DNA of 64,000 bases from Duganella guangzhouensis (GTDB taxonomy: Bacteria; Pseudomonadota; Gammaproteobacteria; Burkholderiales; Burkholderiaceae_D): the NCBI RefSeq assembly GCF_009674535.1, contig NZ_WKJK01000025.1:1-64000 (forward strand). Reading direction: 5' to 3'. A program made the position numbers and the translations under genes. Under the pieces are notes generated by a model that saw nothing but the letters and a program-made list of their open reading frames with translations, made no database searches and had not been told where the DNA came from. Below are positions 27,801-35,195 of this stretch, piece after piece (positions within the stretch are counted from its first letter, which is position 1; each line of letters opens with the position of its first letter).

Positions 27801-29777
27801 ATGAATTCATCCTCTCCTGCACCCCACATCACTGACGGCGATCCGGGCGAAGATGACGAGTTATTGCGTCAATTGGGCCTGCCAGAGCGCGGCATTACTT
27901 TGGCGCGGGCCGAGGGCAGGGTGTTTCTGCGCGTGACTGGGGTTGTTGAATACGCCGGCCGCCGCGTCTCTTATGATCTGGTGCCGACTCAGGGCGTGCT
28001 GGCCAAGCCATCCAAATGGCGCAAGATGGACAGCGACACCCGCGCCGCCCTGCTGCGCGAGCGCACCAGTGAGGCGATGGCGGATGAACTGCACGCCTTT
28101 ACCACCGCCTTCGTCCAGGAACTGGCCGACGCCTGCGACGATTGCGATATGGACGCCGCGCCCTTCCTGCAAGCCTTGTCGGACATGCAAATTTCCGAAC
28201 CGGCCGGGCTGGTGTTCGACCGCATCCGTGCGCGCCTGACGCACGCGGTCGAGCGCGATATGGAAGAGCAGCACGCCGAGCGCACCCGCCAAAGCATCAA
28301 CCTGGCCGAATATCCAGCCTCGTTTGACGTGGCGCGCCGCATCAAGCGCAAATTCATCGCCGTGCTGGGGCCGACCAATTCCGGCAAGACCCACATGGCG
28401 ATGGAAGCGCTGGGCAAGGCGCCGAGCGGCGTCTATCTGGCGCCGCTGCGTCTGCTGGCGCTGGAAAACTACGAGCGTTTGCAGGAAATGCAACAACATG
28501 GCAAGCCGCTCAAGGTGAGTCTGGTGACGGGCGAGGAGCGTCGGCTGGTGCCGGGCGCCACCCACGTCGCTAGTACGGTGGAAATGCTGGACACGCAAAC
28601 CCCGGTCGACGTCGCTGTCATCGACGAAATCCAGATGCTGGCAGACCGCGACCGTGGCGCCGCATGGACCGCCGCCGTCTGCGGCGCGCCTGCCAAGGTG
28701 GTGTACCTGGTTGGGGCGCCGGAAGCGCGGCGCGCGATCGAAGTGCTGGCGGCGCGGCTGGAGTGCGAGCTGGAAGTCCATCTGCTGAAGCGCAAGGGAC
28801 CGTTGTCGGTCGAACCGACAGCAGTGCGCAAGCTGAGCAGTCTGCGCCGTGGCGACGCGGTGATCTGCTTCTCGCGCCGCGAAGTGCTGATGTGGCGCGA
28901 CATGGTGACCGAGATGGGACTGTCGGTGGCCACGGTGTACGGCAATCTGTCGCCGGAAGTGCGGCGCGCGCAGGCCCAGCGCTTCCGCGAGGGCGCGGCT
29001 GATGTGGTGGTGGGCACCGACGCCATCGCCATGGGGCTGAACATGCCGATCGCGCGCGTGGTGATGACCACCAGCGTCAAATACAACGGCTATGAAGAGG
29101 AAGAGATTCCGGCCGCGTTGGCACGCCAGATCGCCGGCCGGGCAGGGCGCTACGGCGTGCACGAGGAAGGGTTGGTGGCCGGCTACGACAACGAGACCCA
29201 CAACGTGATCCGCTCGCTGTTGCGCGAAAAGCCGGTGCCACTGAAAACCACCGGCTTCGCGGTGGCGCCGACGCTAGAGCATTTGCACCGGATTTCGTCG
29301 GTGACCAATGAGCATGGGCTGGCCAAGCTGCTGAAGCGCTTTGTGCACAATATCGACGTGCCGGATGGCTTCTTCTATCCACGCATCACCGAAGACCAGT
29401 TTGAGCGCGCGGCCTGGCTGGATACGCTGGAACTGACGGTGGCGGAGAAATTCGCACTGTCGCTGGTGCCGATTTCGTCCAAAGTGCCGTCGTTGCAGAA
29501 CGCGTGGGAGAACTGGGCCAAGTCGCTGGCGCACAAGAAAATCACCCATCTCAAACCGGGCGACACGCCGCTGCATTACATGAACCTGCAGGAAGTGGAA
29601 GATGCGTGCCGGCTGTATTCGGCCTACGCTTGGCTGGCCTACCGCCAGTCGGAATACTTCCCCGACACCGAGCTGGCGCAACGCCTGTCGCGCGACGCGT
29701 CGGAGCGGGTGGATGCGATCCTGCAGGATCAGAACTCGGCGGCACGCAAACGCCAGCCGCGCAAGTTCCGCCGCTGA
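27801..29777 (+). CDS. Suv3-like superfamily 2 RNA helicase
   Basis: A 658-residue helicase resembling mitochondrial SUV3, an ATP-dependent RNA/DNA unwinding enzyme that partners PNPase in RNA decay. Walker A GPTNSGKT (190-197), the Suv3-specific DEIQ box in place of DEAD (275-278), motif SAT-like LVGAPEA, and motif VI QIAGRAGRYG (443-452) are all present. An N-terminal region of about 170 residues precedes the core, and a Suv3 C-terminal region (about 500-640) follows. The first bases overlap the 5' leader of the divergent yigZ gene. Some alpha- and betaproteobacteria are known to carry Suv3 homologues; its bacterial role is inferred only. Confidence 0.88.
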   Translation: MNSSSPAPHITDGDPGEDDELLRQLGLPERGITLARAEGRVFLRVTGVVEYAGRRVSYDLVPTQGVLAKPSKWRKMDSDTRAALLRERTSEAMADELHAFTTAFVQELADACDDCDMDAAPFLQALSDMQISEPAGLVFDRIRARLTHAVERDMEEQHAERTRQSINLAEYPASFDVARRIKRKFIAVLGPTNSGKTHMAMEALGKAPSGVYLAPLRLLALENYERLQEMQQHGKPLKVSLVTGEERRLVPGATHVASTVEMLDTQTPVDVAVIDEIQMLADRDRGAAWTAAVCGAPAKVVYLVGAPEARRAIEVLAARLECELEVHLLKRKGPLSVEPTAVRKLSSLRRGDAVICFSRREVLMWRDMVTEMGLSVATVYGNLSPEVRRAQAQRFREGAADVVVGTDAIAMGLNMPIARVVMTTSVKYNGYEEEEIPAALARQIAGRAGRYGVHEEGLVAGYDNETHNVIRSLLREKPVPLKTTGFAVAPTLEHLHRISSVTNEHGLAKLLKRFVHNIDVPDGFFYPRITEDQFERAAWLDTLELTVAEKFALSLVPISSKVPSLQNAWENWAKSLAHKKITHLKPGDTPLHYMNLQEVEDACRLYSAYAWLAYRQSEYFPDTELAQRLSRDASERVDAILQDQNSAARKRQPRKFRR

Positions 29778-29788
29778 TGTTGCGCTGA

Positions 29789-31708
29789 TTATTCGAACTT
29801 GAAGCTGCAGTCGGCAGTGGAGCAGGTCAGCGACAGCAGGCCGGCCGGGAATAGTACCGGTTCCTCGCGGCCTTCGCCGTCGTCATCGCCCAGCCAGAAG
29901 TGGACTTGCTGATCGTCGACATAGATTTCGACGTCGATGCTTTCGCCCACCTTGAACTTACGCTCCAGCGGGTGCTCTGCACCGCGCGGCTGGCCATCGG
30001 CTGCGGCCAACTGGCTGTAAGCCGTTATTTGCTTGTCGCCACGCTGGACGAAGGTCAGGCAGGCCGCGTCACTCGGCGTTTCCGCCTGCACGCATAGCTT
30101 CATGAACGGTGCCCATTTGTCGTGCCGCTGCGGGTTATCCAGCTTGAGCTTCAGGCGGCGGATTTTATGCGGATCAAAACGGTAATAGCTGGTGTTGTAG
30201 TAGCCGCCCTCGAGGCTCAGTTGGAGTGTGTTGTCCTTGATGGCCGGCGGGTCTTCCAGCAGGTCGTCATCGATCTTGTCCGGGACTTTCATCTCGGCCT
30301 TGGCGCACCAGCGCTCGGCCGCTTCGGCGTCCTTGGATTGCACACTGCGGATGCAGAGTTCGCGTAGTGCCTTGTCCTGATTGTTGGCGGCGAATAGCTG
30401 CAGCTGCTCAAGACTGCGGTCACGCCACAGCACGGCTTGCGGTGGGCTGTGGTCTTCCTCGTCCGGCGCGGTGGGCTGGCTGGACTGTTCGCTCATCATT
30501 TCCTTCAGCTTTTCCAGCGGCAGCGGGGTTGGATTGTCGTGGATGTAGAGCATGCCCTGTTTGATCTCGATGGAGGACATCAGCTTGTCCTTTTCCAGCG
30601 TGGCATAGCCGTCGGACAGCAGCTTGCCCAGCGCGTAGGAATAAATATCCTGCGCTTCTTTCTCCACCGCCTGCTGATCCTTGTCCTTGCCATTCTTGCG
30701 CGCGAACAGCAGCGCGATGTGGCGCAGTGTGCTGGTCGACATTTCCGCCTTCAGCTTGACCTCCAGCTTCTTCAGCATGTCTGCCTCGGACAGCAGGTCG
30801 GCCGCCGTTGCGCCCGGCAGCGAGGCGGTGCCGCTGGCGCGCAGCTTGCCGCCGCCAAAGCTGGCACTGAGGTCAAGCAGTTCGACATTGGCGCCTGGCT
30901 GCGCCAGCATTTGCAGCAGCGATGAAATCCCCGGTTTATCCGCCTCGAAGTCGTCCAGCTTCATGCCGCGCTGGCGGAAAGCCAGGTGCACATCGTCCAC
31001 CTGAATCTCGCTGGCGATGGTGGCGTGCTTGATGCTGATCTCATGCTGCTGTTCCGGCTTGTTCTTGGGCGGCGCGTAGGTCTCGCGGAAGCTGAAGTCT
31101 TTGAGGTTCAGGCTGCCGGCGGGCGTGAGGTTGTCGTATTTGACCTCGCCAAACTGGAACAGCCGATACCCCAGCGTGGAACCACGCTCCTGGCGCGCCG
31201 TCAGCGCAATATCGCGGAACACCAGGTTGTGATCCAGACCGTGGAATTCGACCTTCGGCCACTTGCCGGAGCTGATGGCGCCAGTGTCATCGACGCTGAC
31301 TTGCACCGGCAGCGCGCTCCACGACGCCTGATCGTCATCCAGCTTGTAATCGGCGGCTGGCAGCGTGAAGGTGTACTTTGTCACCTTGCCAGCGGGGCCG
31401 GCGCGCTGGATCGTCAGCGGCTGCTCAGTGCCGAACACGGCGCGGAATGCCGCTTTCTCGGCGGCGGTAGGCGGGGTGGCGCTGGGGAGATCCAGCCGCA
31501 CCGGCTTGCCTTTGCCCGGCTCCAGCCGCCGGTTCAATTCGGCCTGCAGCGCATCAAACGCAATCGTGACTTCCGGCGGCGCGCCATTCAGTGGAAAACT
31601 GGCGGCCAATGCGCCGCAACTGAAACAGGTGACCGCAATGGCGGCGAGAATAGATGTCTTCAACGGGAAGCCAGGGTAAAGATGAAATATTGCAATAATA
31701 CAATGCAA
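29789..31708 (-). CDS. Large exported protein, possibly DUF945-like
   Basis: A protein of about 639 residues with an N-terminal hydrophobic segment and an AxA-type site (SCGALAAS near 36), so it is probably exported. The ATG at 31708 leaves a long leader; a TTG near 31664 would give a more compact signal peptide starting just before KTSILAAIAV. The middle part (about 230-470) has the repeated aliphatic beta pattern and ADLLSEADMLKKLEVKLKAEMS stretch that reminds me of DUF945/YdgA proteins, but I cannot confirm this. The last 130 residues look like a beta-sandwich with a carbohydrate-binding feel (EIYVDDQQVHFWLGDDDG). Function unknown. Confidence 0.65.
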   Translation of the reverse strand: MHCIIAIFHLYPGFPLKTSILAAIAVTCFSCGALAASFPLNGAPPEVTIAFDALQAELNRRLEPGKGKPVRLDLPSATPPTAAEKAAFRAVFGTEQPLTIQRAGPAGKVTKYTFTLPAADYKLDDDQASWSALPVQVSVDDTGAISSGKWPKVEFHGLDHNLVFRDIALTARQERGSTLGYRLFQFGEVKYDNLTPAGSLNLKDFSFRETYAPPKNKPEQQHEISIKHATIASEIQVDDVHLAFRQRGMKLDDFEADKPGISSLLQMLAQPGANVELLDLSASFGGGKLRASGTASLPGATAADLLSEADMLKKLEVKLKAEMSTSTLRHIALLFARKNGKDKDQQAVEKEAQDIYSYALGKLLSDGYATLEKDKLMSSIEIKQGMLYIHDNPTPLPLEKLKEMMSEQSSQPTAPDEEDHSPPQAVLWRDRSLEQLQLFAANNQDKALRELCIRSVQSKDAEAAERWCAKAEMKVPDKIDDDLLEDPPAIKDNTLQLSLEGGYYNTSYYRFDPHKIRRLKLKLDNPQRHDKWAPFMKLCVQAETPSDAACLTFVQRGDKQITAYSQLAAADGQPRGAEHPLERKFKVGESIDVEIYVDDQQVHFWLGDDDGEGREEPVLFPAGLLSLTCSTADCSFKFE

Positions 31709-31789
31709 TATGCCCAGTAGGGATTTTGAATTGACAGGATGATATCTTTGTGGGATGTTTCGTTTCCAATTTGAGACTCAGTGCCCACG

Positions 31790-32500
31790 ATGTCAAACGA
31801 CTCTTCCGCTATGTCCCGGCGCCCTCGGGCAGCTTACATTATCGCCTTGGTATGTTTAGTCACGGCGTTATTGCAACTTGCCGCCGGGGTAGTGATACTT
31901 AAGACGCTGTCAGCTTCGGAAAGCGTCTCACCCGGGTTGAGCTTTTTGCCGTTGGCTATTTCCGTTGTGTTGAATCTGGGCACTGCTTGCGCCGTCTACC
32001 TGATGCGTGTCGAAGCGCTGGCTTGCTTTGCTTGCTTGCTGGCGAGGTTGTTGGCTCGTATGTTTAGCCACTCGATCCAGCTTGAAACTATGCTGGATCT
32101 GATACTTCTTGTTGCCTTGATATATTTCACGCTGCGGCTGTTCAAAGCGGGGATGGGCTGGCGACCTCTGCTTGTGATGCTCTTGCTCGGTGCGGCCGCC
32201 GGTCATCTGACCGTGTTGCTTGGCAATTTGCCTGCCTACTGGATGTTGGTGGGGACCGGTAGCGTATCGTTCTTTGCTGCGTTGCTGACATTGATCGGCT
32301 GCGTGGCGTTGTATGTCGCCGTGCTGATGTTGCACGCGCATCCGCAGCGGGCAAAGAAACTTTTTCTGATTGCTGCGCTTGGCTCTGGGATGTCGCTCTC
32401 GGCCTGGGATCTGCAATACGGATTTTCGGCGCCGCTCTGGTTGGGCGTCGCGCTGGCCCTCATCGGCTTTGGGCTGGCGCACCGTTCGAAAGCAAGCTGA
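31790..32500 (+). CDS. Hypothetical polytopic membrane protein
   Basis: A protein of about 236 residues with some seven hydrophobic helices and a short basic N-terminus (SRRPRAAYIIALVCLV). The ATG at 31790 is used; a GTG nine nt earlier is also in frame. It ends 13 nt before the first tRNA-Lys remnant. No family recognised. Confidence 0.6.
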   Translation: MSNDSSAMSRRPRAAYIIALVCLVTALLQLAAGVVILKTLSASESVSPGLSFLPLAISVVLNLGTACAVYLMRVEALACFACLLARLLARMFSHSIQLETMLDLILLVALIYFTLRLFKAGMGWRPLLVMLLLGAAAGHLTVLLGNLPAYWMLVGTGSVSFFAALLTLIGCVALYVAVLMLHAHPQRAKKLFLIAALGSGMSLSAWDLQYGFSAPLWLGVALALIGFGLAHRSKAS

Positions 32501-32513
32501 GCATGTTGAATCT

Positions 32514-32569
32514 TGGTAGGCCCGTGCGGGAATCGAACCTGCGACCAACGCATTAAAAGTTCGCTGCTT
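32514..32569 (-). pseudogene. Decayed tRNA-Lys (3' two-thirds)
   Basis: Read on the minus strand this retains the 3' end with CCA, T-arm and the anticodon loop CTTTTAA of tRNA-Lys, but with an extra base in the acceptor strand, a mismatch in the anticodon stem and no recognisable D-arm or 5' acceptor strand. It therefore cannot fold as a functional tRNA. Confidence 0.85.
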
Positions 32570-32577
32570 GCAACTCC

Positions 32578-32841
32578 TCAGCCTGCCAGACCTTTTTGCA
32601 GCAGCGCGGCGACAACAGTGTTGAGATCGGCGCCTTGTTCGGTTGCCAGGGCGTTGATCTGAGCTACCAGGTCGCTATTGAGTTTGACGGCAAATGGCAC
32701 CAGGCCCAGCGCCTGATCGAGACGTCGTTGTTCGCGGCGGTCAACGACGACAGCTGCCTTGCCAAATTCTGCACCACCAGGAACGACCATCTTGCCCATC
32801 AGTTTCTTGGCGTCGCTTTTTGCCATTCCGGTCTTTTTCAT
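32578..32841 (-). CDS. Small ribbon-helix-helix-like protein
   Basis: An 87-residue basic protein. The C-terminal half (VKLNSDLVAQINALATEQGADLNTVV) has the strand-helix-helix spacing of ribbon-helix-helix DNA-binding proteins; the N-terminal half is Lys-rich. It is the only gene between a decayed and an intact tRNA-Lys and would be read in the same direction as both. The tRNA terminator at 32885-32919 lies in its upstream region, so it needs its own promoter. A repressor or antitoxin-like role is a guess. Confidence 0.55.
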   Translation of the reverse strand: MKKTGMAKSDAKKLMGKMVVPGGAEFGKAAVVVDRREQRRLDQALGLVPFAVKLNSDLVAQINALATEQGADLNTVVAALLQKGLAG

Positions 32842-32884
32842 GAGGGTTCTTTCGTGGGGGCGTGTGAAGGGGGAGGAGAAAGTA

Positions 32885-32919
32885 AAAAAAGGTTATACGC
32901 CAAAGCGGATAACCTTTTT
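32885..32919 (-). terminator. Terminator of tRNA-Lys at 32937
   Basis: AAAAAGGTTAT-A-CGC pairs with GCG-G-ATAACCTTTTT around CAAA, directly 3' of the tRNA on the minus strand. Confidence 0.88.
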
Positions 32920-32936
32920 CTATACTTTTGAATTCT

Positions 32937-33012
32937 TGGTAGGCCGTGCGGGATTCGAACCTGCGACCAACGGATTAAAAGTCCGCTGCTCTACCAGCTG
33001 AGCTAACGACCC
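32937..33012 (-). tRNA. tRNA-Lys (UUU)
   Basis: The minus strand gives GGGTCGTTAGCTCAGCTGGT at the 5' end, the anticodon loop CTTTTAA (anticodon UUU), T-loop GGTTCGAATCC and an encoded CCA. The cloverleaf is complete at 76 nt and near-identical to copies at 46381 and 46487. Confidence 0.97.
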
Positions 33013-33052
33013 AAGGGCCGGAATTGTACTGCACCGCGCTCAGAAATTCAAG

Positions 33053-33181
33053 TCACCGCCCCATGAAGGTGGCCAGGATGGCCAGCGACAACAGGCAGCC
33101 CATAAGCAGCGAACCCAACACGTAGGTAAAAATGTCGTTTGCCTTGTCGTCGAGGATGATTTTCAAAAGAAATTTTCTCAT
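33053..33181 (-). CDS. 42-residue small membrane peptide of cassette B
   Basis: The ATG at 33181 follows AAGGAGGA with 7-nt spacing. The peptide starts MRKFLLKIILDDKANDIF and then has one hydrophobic helix (about 18-40) ending FMGR. It aligns without gaps with the peptide at 43056-43184 (shared MRK, L4/L5, L10, D at 11/12, D16, G23 and an Ala-Leu-Ala region), so I infer a small family. It lies 32 nt after the four-helix protein on the same strand, repeating the arrangement of cassette A. Confidence 0.6.
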   Translation of the reverse strand: MRKFLLKIILDDKANDIFTYVLGSLLMGCLLSLAILATFMGR

Positions 33182-33213
33182 GGAGAATCCTCCTTGTGGT
33201 GCGGTCGTTTAGT

Positions 33214-33654
33214 CTAGCACCGCCCTAGTCTGAAATGCACAAGTGGGTAGAAATAGAGCACCACCGCTATTGCCGCGACCGACAGCAAGATGACCTTTTT
33301 TTGACTTGGCTGTCCTTGCGCAGCGCGGTAGGTATTGATGCCAATAAAAATTGCGATGAAAAAGGCGCCCACCATGGAAAAGCCAATCGCCCAGGAGGCG
33401 AACTCTTGTTGGTCAGGGTTCGTGACGTATCCGGTGAACGCATCGTAACCAGTCGACGCCAACATCCCCAGCGTCACCCAGAACAGTTGTCCCGCCTCGA
33501 CAGATTTCTTTAGCATTCTGATGAAAATAGCCCAACCGTCTGTTGCAGTCGCGACTGCGGCGATGACCAGGAAGGGCAGACAAGCCGGAACCAGCGCGTT
33601 GATGGCGTACCAGCCCGCGTGTTCTTGCAATTGCTGGAGGTAGAAAATGCTCAT
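33214..33654 (-). CDS. Four-helix membrane protein of cassette B
   Basis: A 146-residue protein with hydrophobic segments at about 15-40, 55-72, 85-107 and 120-138. The stretch VEAGQLFWVTLGMLASTGYD matches in position and pattern VKNGQLLWAGIAMSAGACYE of the cassette A protein at 20536. AGGTAGAA precedes the ATG weakly. It is followed by the 42-residue membrane peptide. No function is known to me; the duplicated two-gene pattern is the main reason to take it as a real unit. Confidence 0.65.
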   Translation of the reverse strand: MSIFYLQQLQEHAGWYAINALVPACLPFLVIAAVATATDGWAIFIRMLKKSVEAGQLFWVTLGMLASTGYDAFTGYVTNPDQQEFASWAIGFSMVGAFFIAIFIGINTYRAAQGQPSQKKVILLSVAAIAVVLYFYPLVHFRLGRC

Positions 33655-33826
33655 TGCCGCAAGCTAGCACGCCTCACTCAGAGGCCGCTCGTATTAGATC
33701 AAACATTCTTACATGTTCGACACGTGCGCCACCAATGCGGAAACCTCAGCTATGATATCGCCCTTGTCGTCAAAAGCCCCTAAAAATACGCGCTTTTGCC
33801 GCTTAAATTGTTGGCAAGGAATACGA

Positions 33827-34990
33827 ATGAAAGTAGTTGCAGGAACTGCGGCGAGCGCCCAGCAACCGCTCGCTACGCAGTTTGGCTTGATTAATCTTCT
33901 GAAAGCGGGCGCTGCCCAGCTGATCGTGCTGCACCATTTGGCCTTCTACGGTCCGATGGCGGACTACGTGCGTCCGATTTTTCCGGCCCTGATCGACTGG
34001 CTCAGCGATAGCGCCCGCATCGCCGTGCAGGTATTTCTGGTGATCGGCGGCTTCCTCGGCGCCAAGTCGCTGGCGCCGTCGGGTTTTGCCGGCCATTCCC
34101 GCCCGATGTGGGCGATCTGGCGCCGCTACGCCAAGCTGGCGCCGCCGTTTCTGGCGGCGACGCTGGTGGCGGCGGTCGCCTCGGCCTGGGCCAGCGAGTG
34201 GATGTCCCACGATTCGATTTCGGCCCCGGCCACCCTCAGCCAGCTGAGCGCGCACGCGCTGCTGCTGCATGGCGTGCTGGGCTATCCGTCGCTGTCGGCC
34301 GGCGCCTGGTATGTGGCGATCGATTTCCAGCTGTATATATTGATGGTGGGCGTGCTATGGCTGGCCGGCATTGCCGAGGGCAAGCGTCCGCTGGCCTGGC
34401 TGATGCCGATGACGGTGGCGGCCGGCATCACGATGTCGTTGCTGCACTTCAATCTGGACGCCGATTGGGATAACTGGGCGCCATATTTCTTCGGCAGCTA
34501 TGGTCTGGGCGTGATGGCCTGGTGGGCCAGCGATCCGCGCCGCAAGCCCGGCGTGGCGGTGATGTTGCTGCTGATGGCGCTGCTGCCGGCGGTGATCGGC
34601 CTGGTGCTGGAATTCCGCAGCCGCATCGCGCTGGCGGCGGTGACGGCCTGCGTGCTGTTCCTGTTCGGCCGCGAAAAGACCGCTTCCACCGGCCTTGGCT
34701 GGTCGCTGATCAACGGCATCGGCAAGATTTCGTATTCGGTCTTCCTGATCCATTTCCCGATTTGCCTGATGGTGAACGCTACCTTCACCCATTTTGTACC
34801 CGCCGAGCCACAGTGGCAGGCGCTGGGCATGTTGACCGCCTGGACCTCCAGCCTGGCCGCCGGCGCGCTGTTCCACCGCTGGGTGGAAGAGCCGCTGGGC
34901 CGCTGCATGCAGTACCTCTCAGAACAGCTCTCCACAGAGGGCGACAGCCGCGCTTTGCCAGCCCGTAGCAGCGGCGTTTCGCTGCGCTGA
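33827..34990 (+). CDS. Acyltransferase 3 family membrane protein
   Basis: A 387-residue integral membrane protein of the acyltransferase-3/OafA-like family, which O-acylates surface sugars or exopolysaccharides. The ATG at 33827 follows AAGGA with 6-nt spacing; an earlier in-frame ATG lacks a binding site. The early motif is LIVLHHLAFYG, where the conserved catalytic-type His (HH) sits at the end of helix 1, then about ten helices including SLSAGAWYVAIDFQLYIL (the W-x-x-x-x-x-F/Q-Y block) and GKISYSVFLIHFPICL near the C-terminus. It is monocistronic and ended by a strong hairpin. Confidence 0.85.
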   Translation: MKVVAGTAASAQQPLATQFGLINLLKAGAAQLIVLHHLAFYGPMADYVRPIFPALIDWLSDSARIAVQVFLVIGGFLGAKSLAPSGFAGHSRPMWAIWRRYAKLAPPFLAATLVAAVASAWASEWMSHDSISAPATLSQLSAHALLLHGVLGYPSLSAGAWYVAIDFQLYILMVGVLWLAGIAEGKRPLAWLMPMTVAAGITMSLLHFNLDADWDNWAPYFFGSYGLGVMAWWASDPRRKPGVAVMLLLMALLPAVIGLVLEFRSRIALAAVTACVLFLFGREKTASTGLGWSLINGIGKISYSVFLIHFPICLMVNATFTHFVPAEPQWQALGMLTAWTSSLAAGALFHRWVEEPLGRCMQYLSEQLSTEGDSRALPARSSGVSLR

Positions 34991-35014
34991 TTTCCTCTTT
35001 CTTTGCCATTCCAG

Positions 35015-35058
35015 ACTCCGCCGCGTCAGCCCTGACGCGGCGGAGTTATACGTTTTTT
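35015..35058 (+). terminator. Terminator after the acyltransferase
   Basis: ACTCCGCCGCGTCAG at 35015-35029 pairs with its exact reverse complement at 35032-35046, followed by TATACGTTTTTT. Confidence 0.88.
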
Positions 35059-35195
35059 GCATGCCTTTTCACAAAGAAGTGATAACTTGGCATTGTTGCC
35101 CCAGGCGTAAGATAACTTCGTGTAGTCGCGGTAACGATTCCACGCGATTGCATTCAGCTGTTGTCATTTATAAAAAAACCAACTGGAGACTACAA

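Noticed and set aside
32514..32580. A functional tRNA at the first repeat
   Set aside because: The D-arm and 5' acceptor strand are missing and the anticodon stem is mismatched, so only a remnant is reported.
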